Below, one piece after another: positions 17,831 through 30,766 of a DNA stretch of 64,000 nt. The notes below the pieces were generated by a model, which ran no database searches, had not been told where the DNA came from, and was given only the letters and a program-made list of their open reading frames with translations. Positions within the stretch are counted from its first letter, which is position 1. Each line of letters begins with the position of its first letter. Both the position numbers and the translations under genes were made by a program. Source of the DNA: Alphaproteobacteria bacterium 32-64-14 (GTDB lineage Bacteria; Pseudomonadota; Alphaproteobacteria; Caulobacterales; Hyphomonadaceae); assembly GCA_002280725.1 (NCBI GenBank), contig NCEM01000013.1, positions 124,001 through 188,000 of the forward strand, written 5' to 3'.

Positions 17831-18157
17831 ATGGACAAGCTGGCGATCGAATATTCCGGGATGAATCTCGGCGTCCTGGCGCTTTGGATATTCGTGCTCA
17901 CACTGGCGGGGTTTGCGGCGCGCAAGATCGTGCGTGGGCGGTCGCTGCTCGGCTTCCTTGGCGATGCCGGGTTCGGCCTGCTCGGCGTTTTCCTGGTGGG
18001 CACGCTGCTGAAGGCGTTCGAGATGTCGCTCACGACCTGGATCGCAAGCTTCGATCTCGGGCCGCTCAACGATGTCACGCGCTGGCTGGATATCCTGCTG
18101 GTGGCGTTCATCGGCGCGCTGGCGCTGCGCGCCGTGCTGCGGCCGATCACCAAATAG
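17831..18157 (+). CDS. Small membrane protein, weakly GlsB/YeaQ-like
   Basis: 108 residues with three or four hydrophobic segments: VLALWIFVLTLAGFAAR, SLLGFLGDAGFGLLGVFLVGTLL and ILLVAFIGALALRAVL. The Gly-spaced middle helix pair resembles transglycosylase-associated (GlsB/YeaQ/YmgE) small proteins, but the match is loose and the assignment is tentative. It has a well-placed start after GGGGAACGGAGCC. Its stop is 2 bp from the convergent Amj gene. Confidence 0.65.
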   Translation: MDKLAIEYSGMNLGVLALWIFVLTLAGFAARKIVRGRSLLGFLGDAGFGLLGVFLVGTLLKAFEMSLTTWIASFDLGPLNDVTRWLDILLVAFIGALALRAVLRPITK

Positions 18158-18158
18158 G

Positions 18159-18959
18159 TCAGATCACGCGCGCGATTTCCGCGATCAGCATCGCGCCCGG
18201 AACGAGCAGAACCTGCGCCAGCGCGGTGCCAACGACGCGGCTTCCCGCGAGCCACACCACGGCGCGCCGGAACTGCCCCTCCGTGACTTTGCCTTCGATC
18301 ACATCATCGGTCATGACCGACAGCTGGGGATCGATTATCACAAACAGCAGGATCGTCGCGACGCCATTGATGACGGCCGACAGCGACAGCGCAGTAACCC
18401 GGAATTCCGGGGCGATGAAGCCCGCGTAGAGCGAGGCAAAAACGCCGAGCGCAAGGAAGCACTGCGCCATCACATTGAGAACGACCATGCGCACCGAGAC
18501 GATCGATTTCTCGCGCAGCCCCTTCACATACTCGACCGATGGCGCGGTCACGGCCGTTTTCAGATAGCCTACGCCGCCCTTCGCGAAGGCGTGCATGATC
18601 AGCTTGGGAACCGAACGGTTGGCGTGGAAGTGCTGGATCGCGCGCGTGAACAGCCGCTGCGTGGTCGGCACCATCAGCGTGCCGACGATGGTGGCCAGCG
18701 TCGCGGTGAACATCAGGATCTGGAAATCCCAGAACAACGCCTCGGCCTTGTTGATCAGGTTCAGCTCGATCCGCTTGGACAGGAACGGCGCCTGGAACGA
18801 GTTGGCCGCGCGCGAGACCAGCACCAGCACGTTGAACAACGCGAATGACACCGCGATCTTGCGCGACCGGACGCCCGCGATCCGCGCTGCGTAGGCCAGT
18901 GCCCCTATCAGATAGATGATGAAGGTCAGGACGCAGAGAACGATCAGCTGGACGTCCAT
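18159..18959 (-). CDS. amj: Lipid II flippase Amj family protein (DUF2837)
   Basis: 266 residues from the ATG at 18959, preceded by AAGGAGCGGATC, a strong ribosome site. It is polytopic, with six or more hydrophobic segments. The N-terminal pattern LTFIIYLIGALAYAARIAGVRSRKIAVSF, with FNVLVLVSRAANSFQAP after it, matches the Amj (YdaH) family, which in Bacillus subtilis moves lipid II across the membrane as an alternative to MurJ. The assignment rests on recall of this family pattern. It lies immediately downstream of uppP on the same strand (31 bp), which is consistent with a shared role in the undecaprenyl/lipid II cycle. Confidence 0.75.
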   Translation of the reverse strand: MDVQLIVLCVLTFIIYLIGALAYAARIAGVRSRKIAVSFALFNVLVLVSRAANSFQAPFLSKRIELNLINKAEALFWDFQILMFTATLATIVGTLMVPTTQRLFTRAIQHFHANRSVPKLIMHAFAKGGVGYLKTAVTAPSVEYVKGLREKSIVSVRMVVLNVMAQCFLALGVFASLYAGFIAPEFRVTALSLSAVINGVATILLFVIIDPQLSVMTDDVIEGKVTEGQFRRAVVWLAGSRVVGTALAQVLLVPGAMLIAEIARVI

Positions 18960-18990
18960 GATCCGCTCCTTGAGGTGTAAGCCGGCAAGC

Positions 18991-19824
18991 CTAAGCCGGC
19001 GGTACGTAGCCCTGCCCGAAGCCATAGAAATAGATGGCGATGAGGCCTGCTCCGCCGATCACGATGCGCCACCAGCCGAACAAGCCGAAGCCGCGCTTCT
19101 GAACGTAGTCGAGCATCACCTTGATCGCGAGAAATCCGAACACGAACGAAGCAATGAATCCGACCGCTACGACGCCCATATCGTCCATGCTGAGATTGTC
19201 GCGATGATCCCACAAATCCTTGCCGAAGGCGCCGATCATGATCGGGATCGCCAGGAAGAACGAGAACTCCGCCGCCGCGCGCTTCTCGATCTTCAGCAAC
19301 ATCGAGGCCACGATTGTGGAGCCTGAACGCGATACGCCGGGGAAGAGCGAGGCGATCTGCGCAATGCCGATCACCGCTGTTTTCCACAGCGGCAACTTCA
19401 TGGCGTCGCCATTGACCGGCTTGGGCGCAAGCTTGTCGATCACCAGCAGCACGACGCCGCCAACGACCAACGACCAGCAGATCAGCGCGAGATTGTCGAA
19501 TGCCTTCTTGATCTCGCTGCCCAGCAGCGCCGCCGCGATCACGGCCGGCAGGCAGGCGATGATCACCGACAGCGCGAACCGCCGCGCGGCCGGCTCCTTC
19601 GGCAGGTTGATCACGACGTTGAGCAGGCGCTGGAAGTAGACCACCACCACGGCGAGAATCGCGCCGAGTTGGATGACGACCGCGAACATGCTCCAGAACT
19701 CACCGCGCAGGTCGAGTGCGGCCTGGGTCAGCAGGATGTGCGCGGTCGAGGAGACGGGGATGAACTCTGTCAGGCCTTCGACCAGACCGATCAGGATCGC
19801 CTGCAGGAAAGTGATAGTGTCCAT
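18991..19824 (-). CDS. uppP: Undecaprenyl-diphosphatase
   Basis: 277 residues. It dephosphorylates undecaprenyl pyrophosphate, recycling the lipid carrier for peptidoglycan and polysaccharide synthesis. Both BacA/UppP signatures are intact: EGLTEFIPVSSTAH (catalytic Glu residues and His near residues 16-29) and LFPGVSRSGST (phosphate-binding Ser/Arg, about residues 166-176). The C-terminus ends in a last helix (GGAGLIAIYFYGFGQGY). Upstream it faces the gltD locus across about 240 bp. Confidence 0.96.
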   Translation of the reverse strand: MDTITFLQAILIGLVEGLTEFIPVSSTAHILLTQAALDLRGEFWSMFAVVIQLGAILAVVVVYFQRLLNVVINLPKEPAARRFALSVIIACLPAVIAAALLGSEIKKAFDNLALICWSLVVGGVVLLVIDKLAPKPVNGDAMKLPLWKTAVIGIAQIASLFPGVSRSGSTIVASMLLKIEKRAAAEFSFFLAIPIMIGAFGKDLWDHRDNLSMDDMGVVAVGFIASFVFGFLAIKVMLDYVQKRGFGLFGWWRIVIGGAGLIAIYFYGFGQGYVPPA

Positions 19825-20065
19825 GAACGGGCCCGGCGTGAGGTTACCGGTAACGACTAAGGGCGTTCCTCCTACAATTCCATTTATGGACCCATAAGGC
19901 CCGTTTGGGAATTATATATGCTTCACCAGCAACACTTCTGATCCGAAAATGGGCGGCTTAAGATAATTAGGAGCCATACGGTTCTTATCTGATAGATTTT
20001 GATTGCACGGGCCGACGCCTGACGTCATTGGAAGCGCTCACGGTTCAGCCGGTCGGGTGGTCTTC
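19825..20065. promoter_or_regulatory. Divergent uppP-gltD intergenic region with a small palindrome
   Basis: This 241-bp gap is distinctly AT-richer than its surroundings and holds no gene. At 19884-19897 there is a perfect small inverted repeat, TTATGG-AC-CCATAA, a possible operator. Just after it, GAATTATATATG offers a -10-like element. Promoters for uppP (minus) and the glt genes (plus) must lie here, but I cannot assign individual elements with confidence. Confidence 0.4.
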
Positions 20066-21461
20066 ATGTCGCAAACGCGCATGCTCTCTTTCGTGTCGGT
20101 CGAGCAGGCGACGCCGGACAAGCGCGACGCCGCCGTGCGCCGGAGCGATTTTCACGAGATCTATGCCGACTTCATCGCGGCCAAGGCCAATCAGCAGGCC
20201 TCGCGTTGTTCCCAGTGCGGCGTGCCGTTCTGCCAGACGCACTGCCCGCTCGGGAACAACATCCCCGACTGGCTGATGCTGACGGCCACGGGGCGGCTGG
20301 AGGAAGCTTACGAGATCTCAGCGGCGACATCGAACATGCCGGAAGTCTGCGGCCGCATCTGCCCGCAGGACCGCCTGTGCGAAGGCGGCTGCGTGATCGA
20401 GCAGTCGGGCCATGGCACGGTGACCATCGGCGCGGTCGAGCGCTACATCACGGACACCGCCTGGGAGAAAGGCTGGGTCCAGCCGATCAGGCCACTGCGC
20501 GAGCTGAAACAGAGCATCGGCATCATCGGCGCAGGGCCTGCAGGTCTCTCAGCCGCCGATCAGCTGCGGAGCGCCGGATACCAGGTGACCGTCTATGACC
20601 GCCATGACCGTGCGGGCGGCCTGCTGATCTATGGCATCCCGAACTTCAAGCTGGAGAAGGAAGTCGTCGAACGGCGCACGAAGCGACTAGCCGACGGCGG
20701 CGTCGTGTTCAAGTTGAGCGTCGATGTAGGCAAGGACATCTCCATGGCCGAGCTGCGCAGCCGCCATGATGCGGTGCTCGTGGCAACAGGCGTCTACAAG
20801 TCGCGCGAACTCAACACGCCAGGCAATGATGCGAAGGGTGTGCTGAAAGCGCTGGACTATTTGATCGCTGCAAACCGCGTCGGGCTTGGCGAGACGGTGG
20901 CCGATTTCGACAGCGGCAAGCTGAACGCGAACAAGAAAAACGTCGTTGTTATCGGCGGCGGCGACACGGCGATGGATTGCGTGCGCACGGCCATCCGCCA
21001 GGGCGCAAAGTCCGTCACCTGCCTCTACCGCCGCGACCGCGCCAACATGCCCGGCTCGCAGCGCGAGGTGATGAATGCGGAAGAAGAAGGCGTGATCTTC
21101 GACTGGCTGGCCGCTCCCCACTCCGTCACAGAGAAGAAAAGCGGCGGCGCGAAGGCCGTGCGCGCTGTGCGCATGCGACTCGGGCCGCCGGACGCATCCG
21201 GCCGCCAGTCGCCCGAGGAAGTCCCCGGCTTGGATTATGACGTGAAGGCCGACATGGTGATCAAGGCGCTGGGCTTTGATCCCGAGGATCTGCCCGCGCA
21301 CTTTTCGGAATCCGCACTGTCAGTGAATCGCTGGCGCCGGCGACATCGTGCGCGGCGCTTCGCTGGTCGTGTGGGCGATCAAGGAAGGCCGCGATGCGGC
21401 CGCTTCCATCGACGCTTACCTCAAGGCGCGCGCGGCCTCGGCCCGCGTTGCGGCGGAGTAG
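20066..21461 (+). pseudogene. gltD: Glutamate synthase small subunit, disrupted by internal deletion and frameshift near its end
   Basis: From the ATG at 20066 the protein is a good NADPH-GOGAT small subunit. It has the 4Fe-4S cysteine clusters (CSQCGVPFCQTHCPLG and CGRICPQDRLCEGGC), the FAD site (IGIIGAGPAGLSAADQL) and the NADPH site (VVIGGGDTAMDC). After LSVNRW (to 21334) the frame turns into Arg-rich nonsense. In the frame one base on, from 21336, the family's terminal segment AGDIVRGASLVVWAIKEG runs to a stop at 21461. About 19 codons normally between Trp and GDIV are missing. The deletion would remove the last FAD-binding segment from the product. Either the gene is broken or the assembly is wrong here. 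Confidence 0.85.
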
Positions 21462-21465
21462 ACCC

Positions 21466-21816
21466 ATGGATGTCTACCAGATCTCCTGCGACCTGAAGCC
21501 GGGCGTGCGCGACCATGCATTCCTCGTCGCGCTCGATGGCTATCTCGGCGCGCTGAAGGCGAGCGGCGAGATCGAAGGCTGGCGGCTGCTGCGCCGCAAG
21601 CTGGGTCTCGGCATGCCGGGTCTCGGCGAATTCCAGATCCTCATCGAGACGCGCGACCTCGCGCAGCTTGATGGGGCTTTCACCGTAGCATCAACCCGCA
21701 ACGAACCTGTGGAACGCGCGCATCACGGCGTCAATTCGCTGGTCCAGAATTTCCAGGCCGCGCTCTATCGCGACTTCCCCGATCCGCACCGCAAGCATGG
21801 CGAGGAGCGTTTCTGA
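21466..21816 (+). CDS. Small conserved-looking cytoplasmic protein between gltD and gltB, unrecognised
   Basis: 116 residues, starting 4 bp after the gltD stop and overlapping the next start by one base (TGATG). It has no signal peptide or membrane helix. It opens MDVYQISCDLKPGVRDHAFLV and contains LLRRKLGLGMPGLGEFQILIET, which reads like a small alpha/beta ferredoxin-like domain (dimeric alpha-beta-barrel style), but no family is certain. Its position inside the glt operon suggests co-transcription with glutamate synthase. A functional connection is not shown. Confidence 0.7.
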   Translation: MDVYQISCDLKPGVRDHAFLVALDGYLGALKASGEIEGWRLLRRKLGLGMPGLGEFQILIETRDLAQLDGAFTVASTRNEPVERAHHGVNSLVQNFQAALYRDFPDPHRKHGEERF

Positions 21817-22240
21817 TGTCGACGCAAACGGGACACTGTCTCTGCGGCGCTGTCGCGTATAGGGGCAAGGGCGGCCTCCATATGCATGTCTGTCATTGCA
21901 GCAACTGTCGGCGCTGGACCGGAAGTCCGGCGATGACGCTGACTTTCGATGATGGCATGGACATCCTGACGCCGGACAATGTCCGCTGGTACGGCAGCTC
22001 GGACTGGGCGGAGCGTGGATCGTGCGCGACCTGTGGCTCGACGCTGTTCTACCGCATGCCGGATAGCGGCTATATCAACGTGTCGGCCGGAAGCCTCGAC
22101 GATCAATCTGCAATTGATGGCATCGCCGAGCATATCTTCGTGGATGAGAAGCCCCTCCATTACGATTTCGCCGGCGAGGCTCCGCGCATCACCGGCGCGG
22201 AAGTGTTTGAACGTTTCACCGGTCCGCAGGACGGTCAGTC

Positions 22241-22244
<4 letters not shown>
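21816..22244 (+). CDS. GFA family zinc protein (formerly glutathione-dependent formaldehyde-activating)
   Basis: 142 residues. It has the GFA/CENP-V metal ligands: GHCLCGAVAY, then HVCHCSNCRRWTG and a later GSCATCGSTLFYR. These form the two zinc sites of the family. The historic formaldehyde/glutathione function is doubtful for most members, so a specific reaction is not claimed. The gene overlaps gltB by 4 bp (ATGA), so translation of the two is probably coupled. A second GFA protein is encoded at 27230-27628. Confidence 0.87.
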
Positions 22245-26782
<4,538 letters not shown>

Positions 26783-26815
26783 CCGAAGCTAGCGACAGCT
26801 ACTCCGGCTTTTCCT
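26783..26815 (+). terminator. Possible terminator after gltB
   Basis: Just after the gltB stop, the segment starting GCCGAAGCTAGC can pair imperfectly with GCTACTCCGGC around a short loop, followed by TTTTCC. The stem has a bulge. It also covers the last codons of the convergent small membrane protein gene, so it could serve both directions. Confidence 0.35.
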
Positions 26816-27134
26816 TCGACCACGGCGACTTGATCGTGTAGCCGCCGGGCTCGACCACTTGCACTGGAGCGGTGGACTGCACCGAGAAGTTTTCGGCGCC
26901 CGGGATGGCGGGCATCTGTACGCCAGCGATTTCCTTCGGCGGCACGATCTGGAAGCCCAGCACATTGAACAGCGCGATGAAACCCACGAAGGACAGGACC
27001 GTCGTGGCGATAACCTGCGCGATCACGCGGGTGATCAGGCCGCGAAAGAAAAAGGCCGCGCTCAGCGCCGCAACCGTGCTGCCGCCAAGGCCAGCAAGAC
27101 CCGCAACCGTCGCAAGATCGAAATCCAGTCCCAT
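26799..27134 (-). CDS. Small two-helix membrane protein, unrecognised
   Basis: 111 residues. It has two hydrophobic segments, VAALSAAFFFRGLI and VIAQVIATTVLSFVGFIALFNVLGF, after a Gly-rich N-terminus. A polar Pro/Val-rich tail of about 50 residues follows (GAENFSVQSTAPVQVVEPGG, ending SPWSKEKPE). The tail probably lies outside the membrane. No family recognised. It is convergent with gltB (stops 17 bp apart) and divergent from the second GFA gene. Confidence 0.62.
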   Translation of the reverse strand: MGLDFDLATVAGLAGLGGSTVAALSAAFFFRGLITRVIAQVIATTVLSFVGFIALFNVLGFQIVPPKEIAGVQMPAIPGAENFSVQSTAPVQVVEPGGYTIKSPWSKEKPE

Positions 27135-27229
27135 ATCGTCCTCCCGTTTTGCGGCTTCCCCGCAGCCGCCAGCAGCCTGACAAGCGCTGCAGACTAGTGC
27201 AACATCCCCGGCAAAGGAAACCCGCGCCC

Positions 27230-27628
27230 ATGACCACTCTTCACGGCTCCTGCCATTGCGGCACAGTCAAATTCGAGGTCGAGGGCCCGGTCGAGAGCGC
27301 TTATACCTGCGATTGCTCGCTGTGCAGGAAGAAGAACGCCCTGATGGCGAAGGTTCATGAGAGCAAGCTGAAGATCACAGCCGGCGCCGACAAGCTGTCG
27401 CTCTACCAGTGGAATACCCGCATCGCGCGCCATTATTTCTGCAGCGTGTGTGGCATCTACCCTTTCCATCGCAAGCGGTCGGAACCGACAGAGTACGGCG
27501 TCAACCTTCACTGTCTGGATGATTTCGATCCGTCGGTGCTGCCGTCCAAGCTGGGCAAGGGGAAGGGAATGACAGTCGTCGCAGAGGGCGCTCGCGATGT
27601 CTGGCCCGGCCCGCGCGAGACCGGGTGA
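27230..27628 (+). CDS. GFA family zinc protein
   Basis: 132 residues from the ATG at 27230, with AAAGGAAA about 10 bases upstream; an upstream in-frame ATG lacks such a site. The zinc motifs are GSCHCGTVKFEV, then YTCDCSLCRKKNALM and HYFCSVCGIYPFHRKRS. The ring is more degenerate at the last site than in the 21816-22244 paralogue. As with that protein, the substrate is unknown. It is followed 67 bp later by the MBL-fold lipoprotein. Confidence 0.85.
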   Translation: MTTLHGSCHCGTVKFEVEGPVESAYTCDCSLCRKKNALMAKVHESKLKITAGADKLSLYQWNTRIARHYFCSVCGIYPFHRKRSEPTEYGVNLHCLDDFDPSVLPSKLGKGKGMTVVAEGARDVWPGPRETG

Positions 27629-27695
27629 GTTCCTTTTCACTTGTTTACGTTGGCAGCGCGACCTAACTCTTCCGGGCGAAACCCGGGAGCCATCC

Positions 27696-28643
27696 ATGCG
27701 CCTTGCCATCAGCACATCAGCGTTCGTCCTCGCCGCAGCCCTCAGCCTGCCGCTTGCAGCCTGCGCACCGGAAGCGAAGGAAGCCCCCGTTGCCGAGGCG
27801 CCCGCAGCGCCGGCCATCGCGGCCTTCACCGCAGGCGCAGACGTTCATGCCTTCACCATCGGTGACTGGCGGGCGGCGGCAGTGCGCGATGGCGGCGGCG
27901 AGTTCCCGAACGACAACAAGACGCTCGCCATCAACAAGACGAAAGCCGATGTCGATGCGCTGCTGACCGCCAACGGTCTGCCGACCGAAACGCTGAGCCT
28001 ATCGATCCAGCCGCTGGTTGTGCGCACCACCGACAAGGTGATGCTGTTCGACACGGGCGCGGCAGCCTCGTTCGGTCCCGGCGCGGGCAAGCTGCCCGCC
28101 TCGCTGCAGGCGGCCGGCGTTGATGCGGGCGCCGTCACCGACATCTTCATCAGCCACGGCCATGGCGATCACATTCTTGGCCTGGTGACGGTGGATGGCG
28201 CGCTCGCCTTCCCGAATGCCGCTGTTCACATCTCGGGCCCGCAATGGGCGGCGATGCAGGCGGACACGACGATCACCGCATTGGTTACGGCCGTCACGCC
28301 GAGGGTCGCAACCTTTGAGCCGGGCGCGGACATTGTGCCCGGCGTGAAGGGCGTGGACATTCAGGGCCACACACCGGGGCATTCCGGCTATCTCATCACA
28401 TCGGGTGATCAATCCGTGCTGTTCATCGGCGACACGATGCACCACTCGGTGATCTCCGTGCAGCAGCCCGACTGGACGATCGCCTTCGATGGCGATGCGC
28501 CGACGGCGCAGGCCAGCCGGAACAAACTCCTCACGGATAGCGCAGCCTCAGGCCAGCGCATCTTTGCGCCGCACTTCCCGTTCCCGGGCATCGGCAAGTT
28601 CGAGAAGAAGGACGACCACTTCGTGTGGGTCGCAGAGCAATAG
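27696..28643 (+). CDS. MBL-fold metallo-hydrolase, lipoprotein
   Basis: 315 residues from the ATG at 27696. It has a lipoprotein signal (AAALSLPLAAC) followed by a Glu/Ala linker. The metallo-beta-lactamase fold is marked by LFDTGAAASFG, ISHGHGDHILG (H-x-H-x-D-H) and GHTPGHSGYLI, then FIGDTMHHSVI for the bridging Asp and a terminal APHFPFPGIGKF His. The pattern suits an AHL-lactonase/hydrolase type MBL enzyme on the periplasmic side, but the substrate is undetermined. Its stop overlaps the proposed GTG start of the GIY-YIG gene. Confidence 0.87.
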   Translation: MRLAISTSAFVLAAALSLPLAACAPEAKEAPVAEAPAAPAIAAFTAGADVHAFTIGDWRAAAVRDGGGEFPNDNKTLAINKTKADVDALLTANGLPTETLSLSIQPLVVRTTDKVMLFDTGAAASFGPGAGKLPASLQAAGVDAGAVTDIFISHGHGDHILGLVTVDGALAFPNAAVHISGPQWAAMQADTTITALVTAVTPRVATFEPGADIVPGVKGVDIQGHTPGHSGYLITSGDQSVLFIGDTMHHSVISVQQPDWTIAFDGDAPTAQASRNKLLTDSAASGQRIFAPHFPFPGIGKFEKKDDHFVWVAEQ

Positions 28644-28984
28644 TGGACAAATCGCGCCGCAAGGAACTGATGCAGCAATACGCTGAGCGCTCGCCGCAGA
28701 CCGGCGTGTTCGCCATGCGCAACGCCGCAACCGGCGAAGTCTTGGTCGGCCAGAGCAAGAATATCGACAAGCAGCAGAATGGCCTGTGGGTGCGCCTGCG
28801 TAGCGGCATGTGCGTCGACAAGAGCGTACAGGCCTCGTGGACCAGGCATGGCGAGGCGGCGTTCAGCTATGAAATCCTCGAGCATGTGAGCGAGCCTGAT
28901 CCGCATGTGCTTGAGCGCGTGCTTCCCGAGCGCACGGCCGCCTGGCGCGAGCAGATGGCCGCGGGAACGGTGAAGGGAACCTGA
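28643..28984 (+). CDS. GIY-YIG nuclease family protein
   Basis: 113 residues from the GTG at 28643, which overlaps the previous stop (TAGTG). The fold is suggested by TGVFAMRNAATGEVLVGQSKNI, a variant of the GIY...YIG strand pair, followed by LRSGMCVDKSVQASW and FSYEILEHV, the usual order of catalytic Arg and Glu elements. The GIY and YIG triplets themselves are altered (GVF and LVG), so nuclease activity is uncertain. It is tightly linked to the MBL gene and ends 18 bp before mnmC. Confidence 0.65.
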   Translation: MDKSRRKELMQQYAERSPQTGVFAMRNAATGEVLVGQSKNIDKQQNGLWVRLRSGMCVDKSVQASWTRHGEAAFSYEILEHVSEPDPHVLERVLPERTAAWREQMAAGTVKGT

Positions 28985-29002
28985 GGCGGTAGGCCTCGCA
29001 CA

Positions 29003-30766
29003 ATGCCGCGCCTGCCGCCCCTGCCCGATCTTGATTTCGCGGAGCTTGCGCCGCATTCGCGCGAGCACGGCGACGTCTATTTTTCCGGCGACGGCCTTTC
29101 GGAAAAGCGCGAAGTCTTCCTGCGCGGATGCGGCCTGCCGGAAAGCTGGGACGGGCGCGAGCAGTTTACGGTGGGCGAACTTGGCTTCGGCACAGGGCTC
29201 AACCTTCTGGCGCTGTGGGAGCTGTGGCGGCGGCAGCGGCCGTCGCCACAGGCGCGGCTTCATTTTGTGTCGTTCGAGGGCGCACTCATCCCCCGCGAGC
29301 ACGCGGCGCGCATTCATGCGGCATGGCCCGAACTGGCTGAGCTTTCGGCTGAGCTTCGTGTGCGCTGGCCGGATCGCGTCCGTGGCCTGCAGCGGATTGC
29401 CTTGCCGGATGGCGTAACACTGACCCTTTCGATTGGCGATATCGCAGAGACGCTGCCTCAGGCGCGCCTGCGCGCGGATACCTGGTTTCTCGACGGGTTC
29501 GCGCCGGCCAAAAACCCCGCCATGTGGGCGCCGGACGTGCTGGGTCATGTCGCGCGGTTGTGTGCCCCCGGCGCGCGCGCGGCGACTTACACCGTTGCCG
29601 GGCATGTTCGCAGAACGCTGGCCGAGCTTGGCTTTGCGGTTGAGAAAGTTGCCGGCCATGGCCGCAAGAAGGAAAGGCTGGAGGCGCGCTTGCCGGCGGC
29701 GGGGTACGCGCCCGCGATAGCACCGCGCCGCGTGGCGATCATCGGCGCGGGCGTTGCAGGCGCGTGGACGGCGCGCGCCTTTCTCGATCGCGGGTGCCAG
29801 GTCGATGTGTATGACCGCGCGGCGGCGCCTGCGTCCGGCGCCAGCGGAAATGCTCTGGCGCTGGTAATACCGCGCCTTGATGCGGCTGATGGACCCGCAG
29901 CGCGTGCGCTGATTGCGGCGTGGCTTCTGGCGCGGCGGGCGTGGTTGCGCGCCGGTGAAGATGCGGTCCAGCCGCTCGACGCCAGACATCTGCCGCGGGG
30001 GCCGCGTGAAGTTCAGCGCTTCGCCAAGATCATGGCCGACCCGCCGCTGGACGAGACGATCCTCCGCGATGAAGGTGACGCACTGATCCATGCGGGCGCC
30101 TTGGCGATAAACCCGGCGCTGGCCCTGCCGCGGTTGCTGGTCGGCGCGCGCTTCCATGGCGGACGCGACATTGCCTCGCTCGATGAGCTGGAGACGGATC
30201 TGGTTGTCGTGTGCGCGGGCATGGGCGCCGCGGCATTCGCAGACTTTGCCGCCCCACCGCTGGAGGGGCGCCTTGGCCAGATTGAAAGCTGCGACAGCGC
30301 TGGCGAGACCTTCGCCATCGCCGATGGCGGCTATGCCGTGCGCGCGTTGGGGCAACTCGTTTTCGGCGCGACGTTTGAAGCGGCCGATGGCGAACCGCGC
30401 ATCACCGATGCAGCGCGCGCCCACAATCTTGAGGTCCTCGCGCGACTGCGACCGGAGCTGACCACCAGCAATCTGACATCCCGCGCAGCCGTCCGCGCGA
30501 CGACGCAAGACCGCATACCGTTTGCCGGCTTGCCGCAACACAAGGAAAAGGCGCCGGACGGCACTCCGGCGCCTTCAGGTCGTCTCCGCCTTGTCGGCGG
30601 CCTCGGCTCACGTGGCTTTCTTTGGGCGCCACTGCTTGCCGAGATAGTCGCGTCGGATGCCTTCAGCGAACCCTCCCCTGTTGAAGAGCGTGTCGCCGAA
30701 TGCCTTGACCCCGGGCGATTCCTTGTGCGCGCACGCAGGCGCGGTGGGCAGGACCAGCGCGCCTAG
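29003..30766 (+). CDS. mnmC: Bifunctional tRNA mnm5(s2)U34 modification protein MnmC
   Basis: 587 residues with two domains. The N-terminal MnmD methyltransferase has VGELGFGTGLNLLALWELW as its SAM motif and DTWFLDGFAPAKNPAMW. The C-terminal FAD-dependent oxidoreductase starts RVAIIGAGVAGAWTARAFL and carries SGASGNALALVIPRL. The protein completes the 5-methylaminomethyl group on wobble U34 of certain tRNAs after MnmE/MnmG action. Near the end (APDGTPAP), the codons form a perfect 11-bp hairpin that acts as a terminator candidate for the opposite strand (see 30548-30575). Its stop overlaps that of the convergent psp operon by 4 bp. Confidence 0.92.
   Translation: MPRLPPLPDLDFAELAPHSREHGDVYFSGDGLSEKREVFLRGCGLPESWDGREQFTVGELGFGTGLNLLALWELWRRQRPSPQARLHFVSFEGALIPREHAARIHAAWPELAELSAELRVRWPDRVRGLQRIALPDGVTLTLSIGDIAETLPQARLRADTWFLDGFAPAKNPAMWAPDVLGHVARLCAPGARAATYTVAGHVRRTLAELGFAVEKVAGHGRKKERLEARLPAAGYAPAIAPRRVAIIGAGVAGAWTARAFLDRGCQVDVYDRAAAPASGASGNALALVIPRLDAADGPAARALIAAWLLARRAWLRAGEDAVQPLDARHLPRGPREVQRFAKIMADPPLDETILRDEGDALIHAGALAINPALALPRLLVGARFHGGRDIASLDELETDLVVVCAGMGAAAFADFAAPPLEGRLGQIESCDSAGETFAIADGGYAVRALGQLVFGATFEAADGEPRITDAARAHNLEVLARLRPELTTSNLTSRAAVRATTQDRIPFAGLPQHKEKAPDGTPAPSGRLRLVGGLGSRGFLWAPLLAEIVASDAFSEPSPVEERVAECLDPGRFLVRARRRGGQDQRA
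30542..30575 (-). terminator. Probable intrinsic terminator of the psp operon, inside mnmC
   Basis: Read on the minus strand, AAGGCGCCGGA (30575-30565) pairs perfectly over 11 bp with TCCGGCGCCTT (30558-30548) around a 6-base loop, and continues TTTTCC. On the plus strand no T-run follows. It lies about 190 bp past the last gene of the minus-strand psp operon, within codons of the convergent mnmC gene. Confidence 0.65.

Noticed and set aside
28409..30541. 710-codon open frame antisense to mnmC and the MBL/GIY-YIG genes
   Set aside because: Arg-rich composition with no family pattern; the real genes on the plus strand are well supported.
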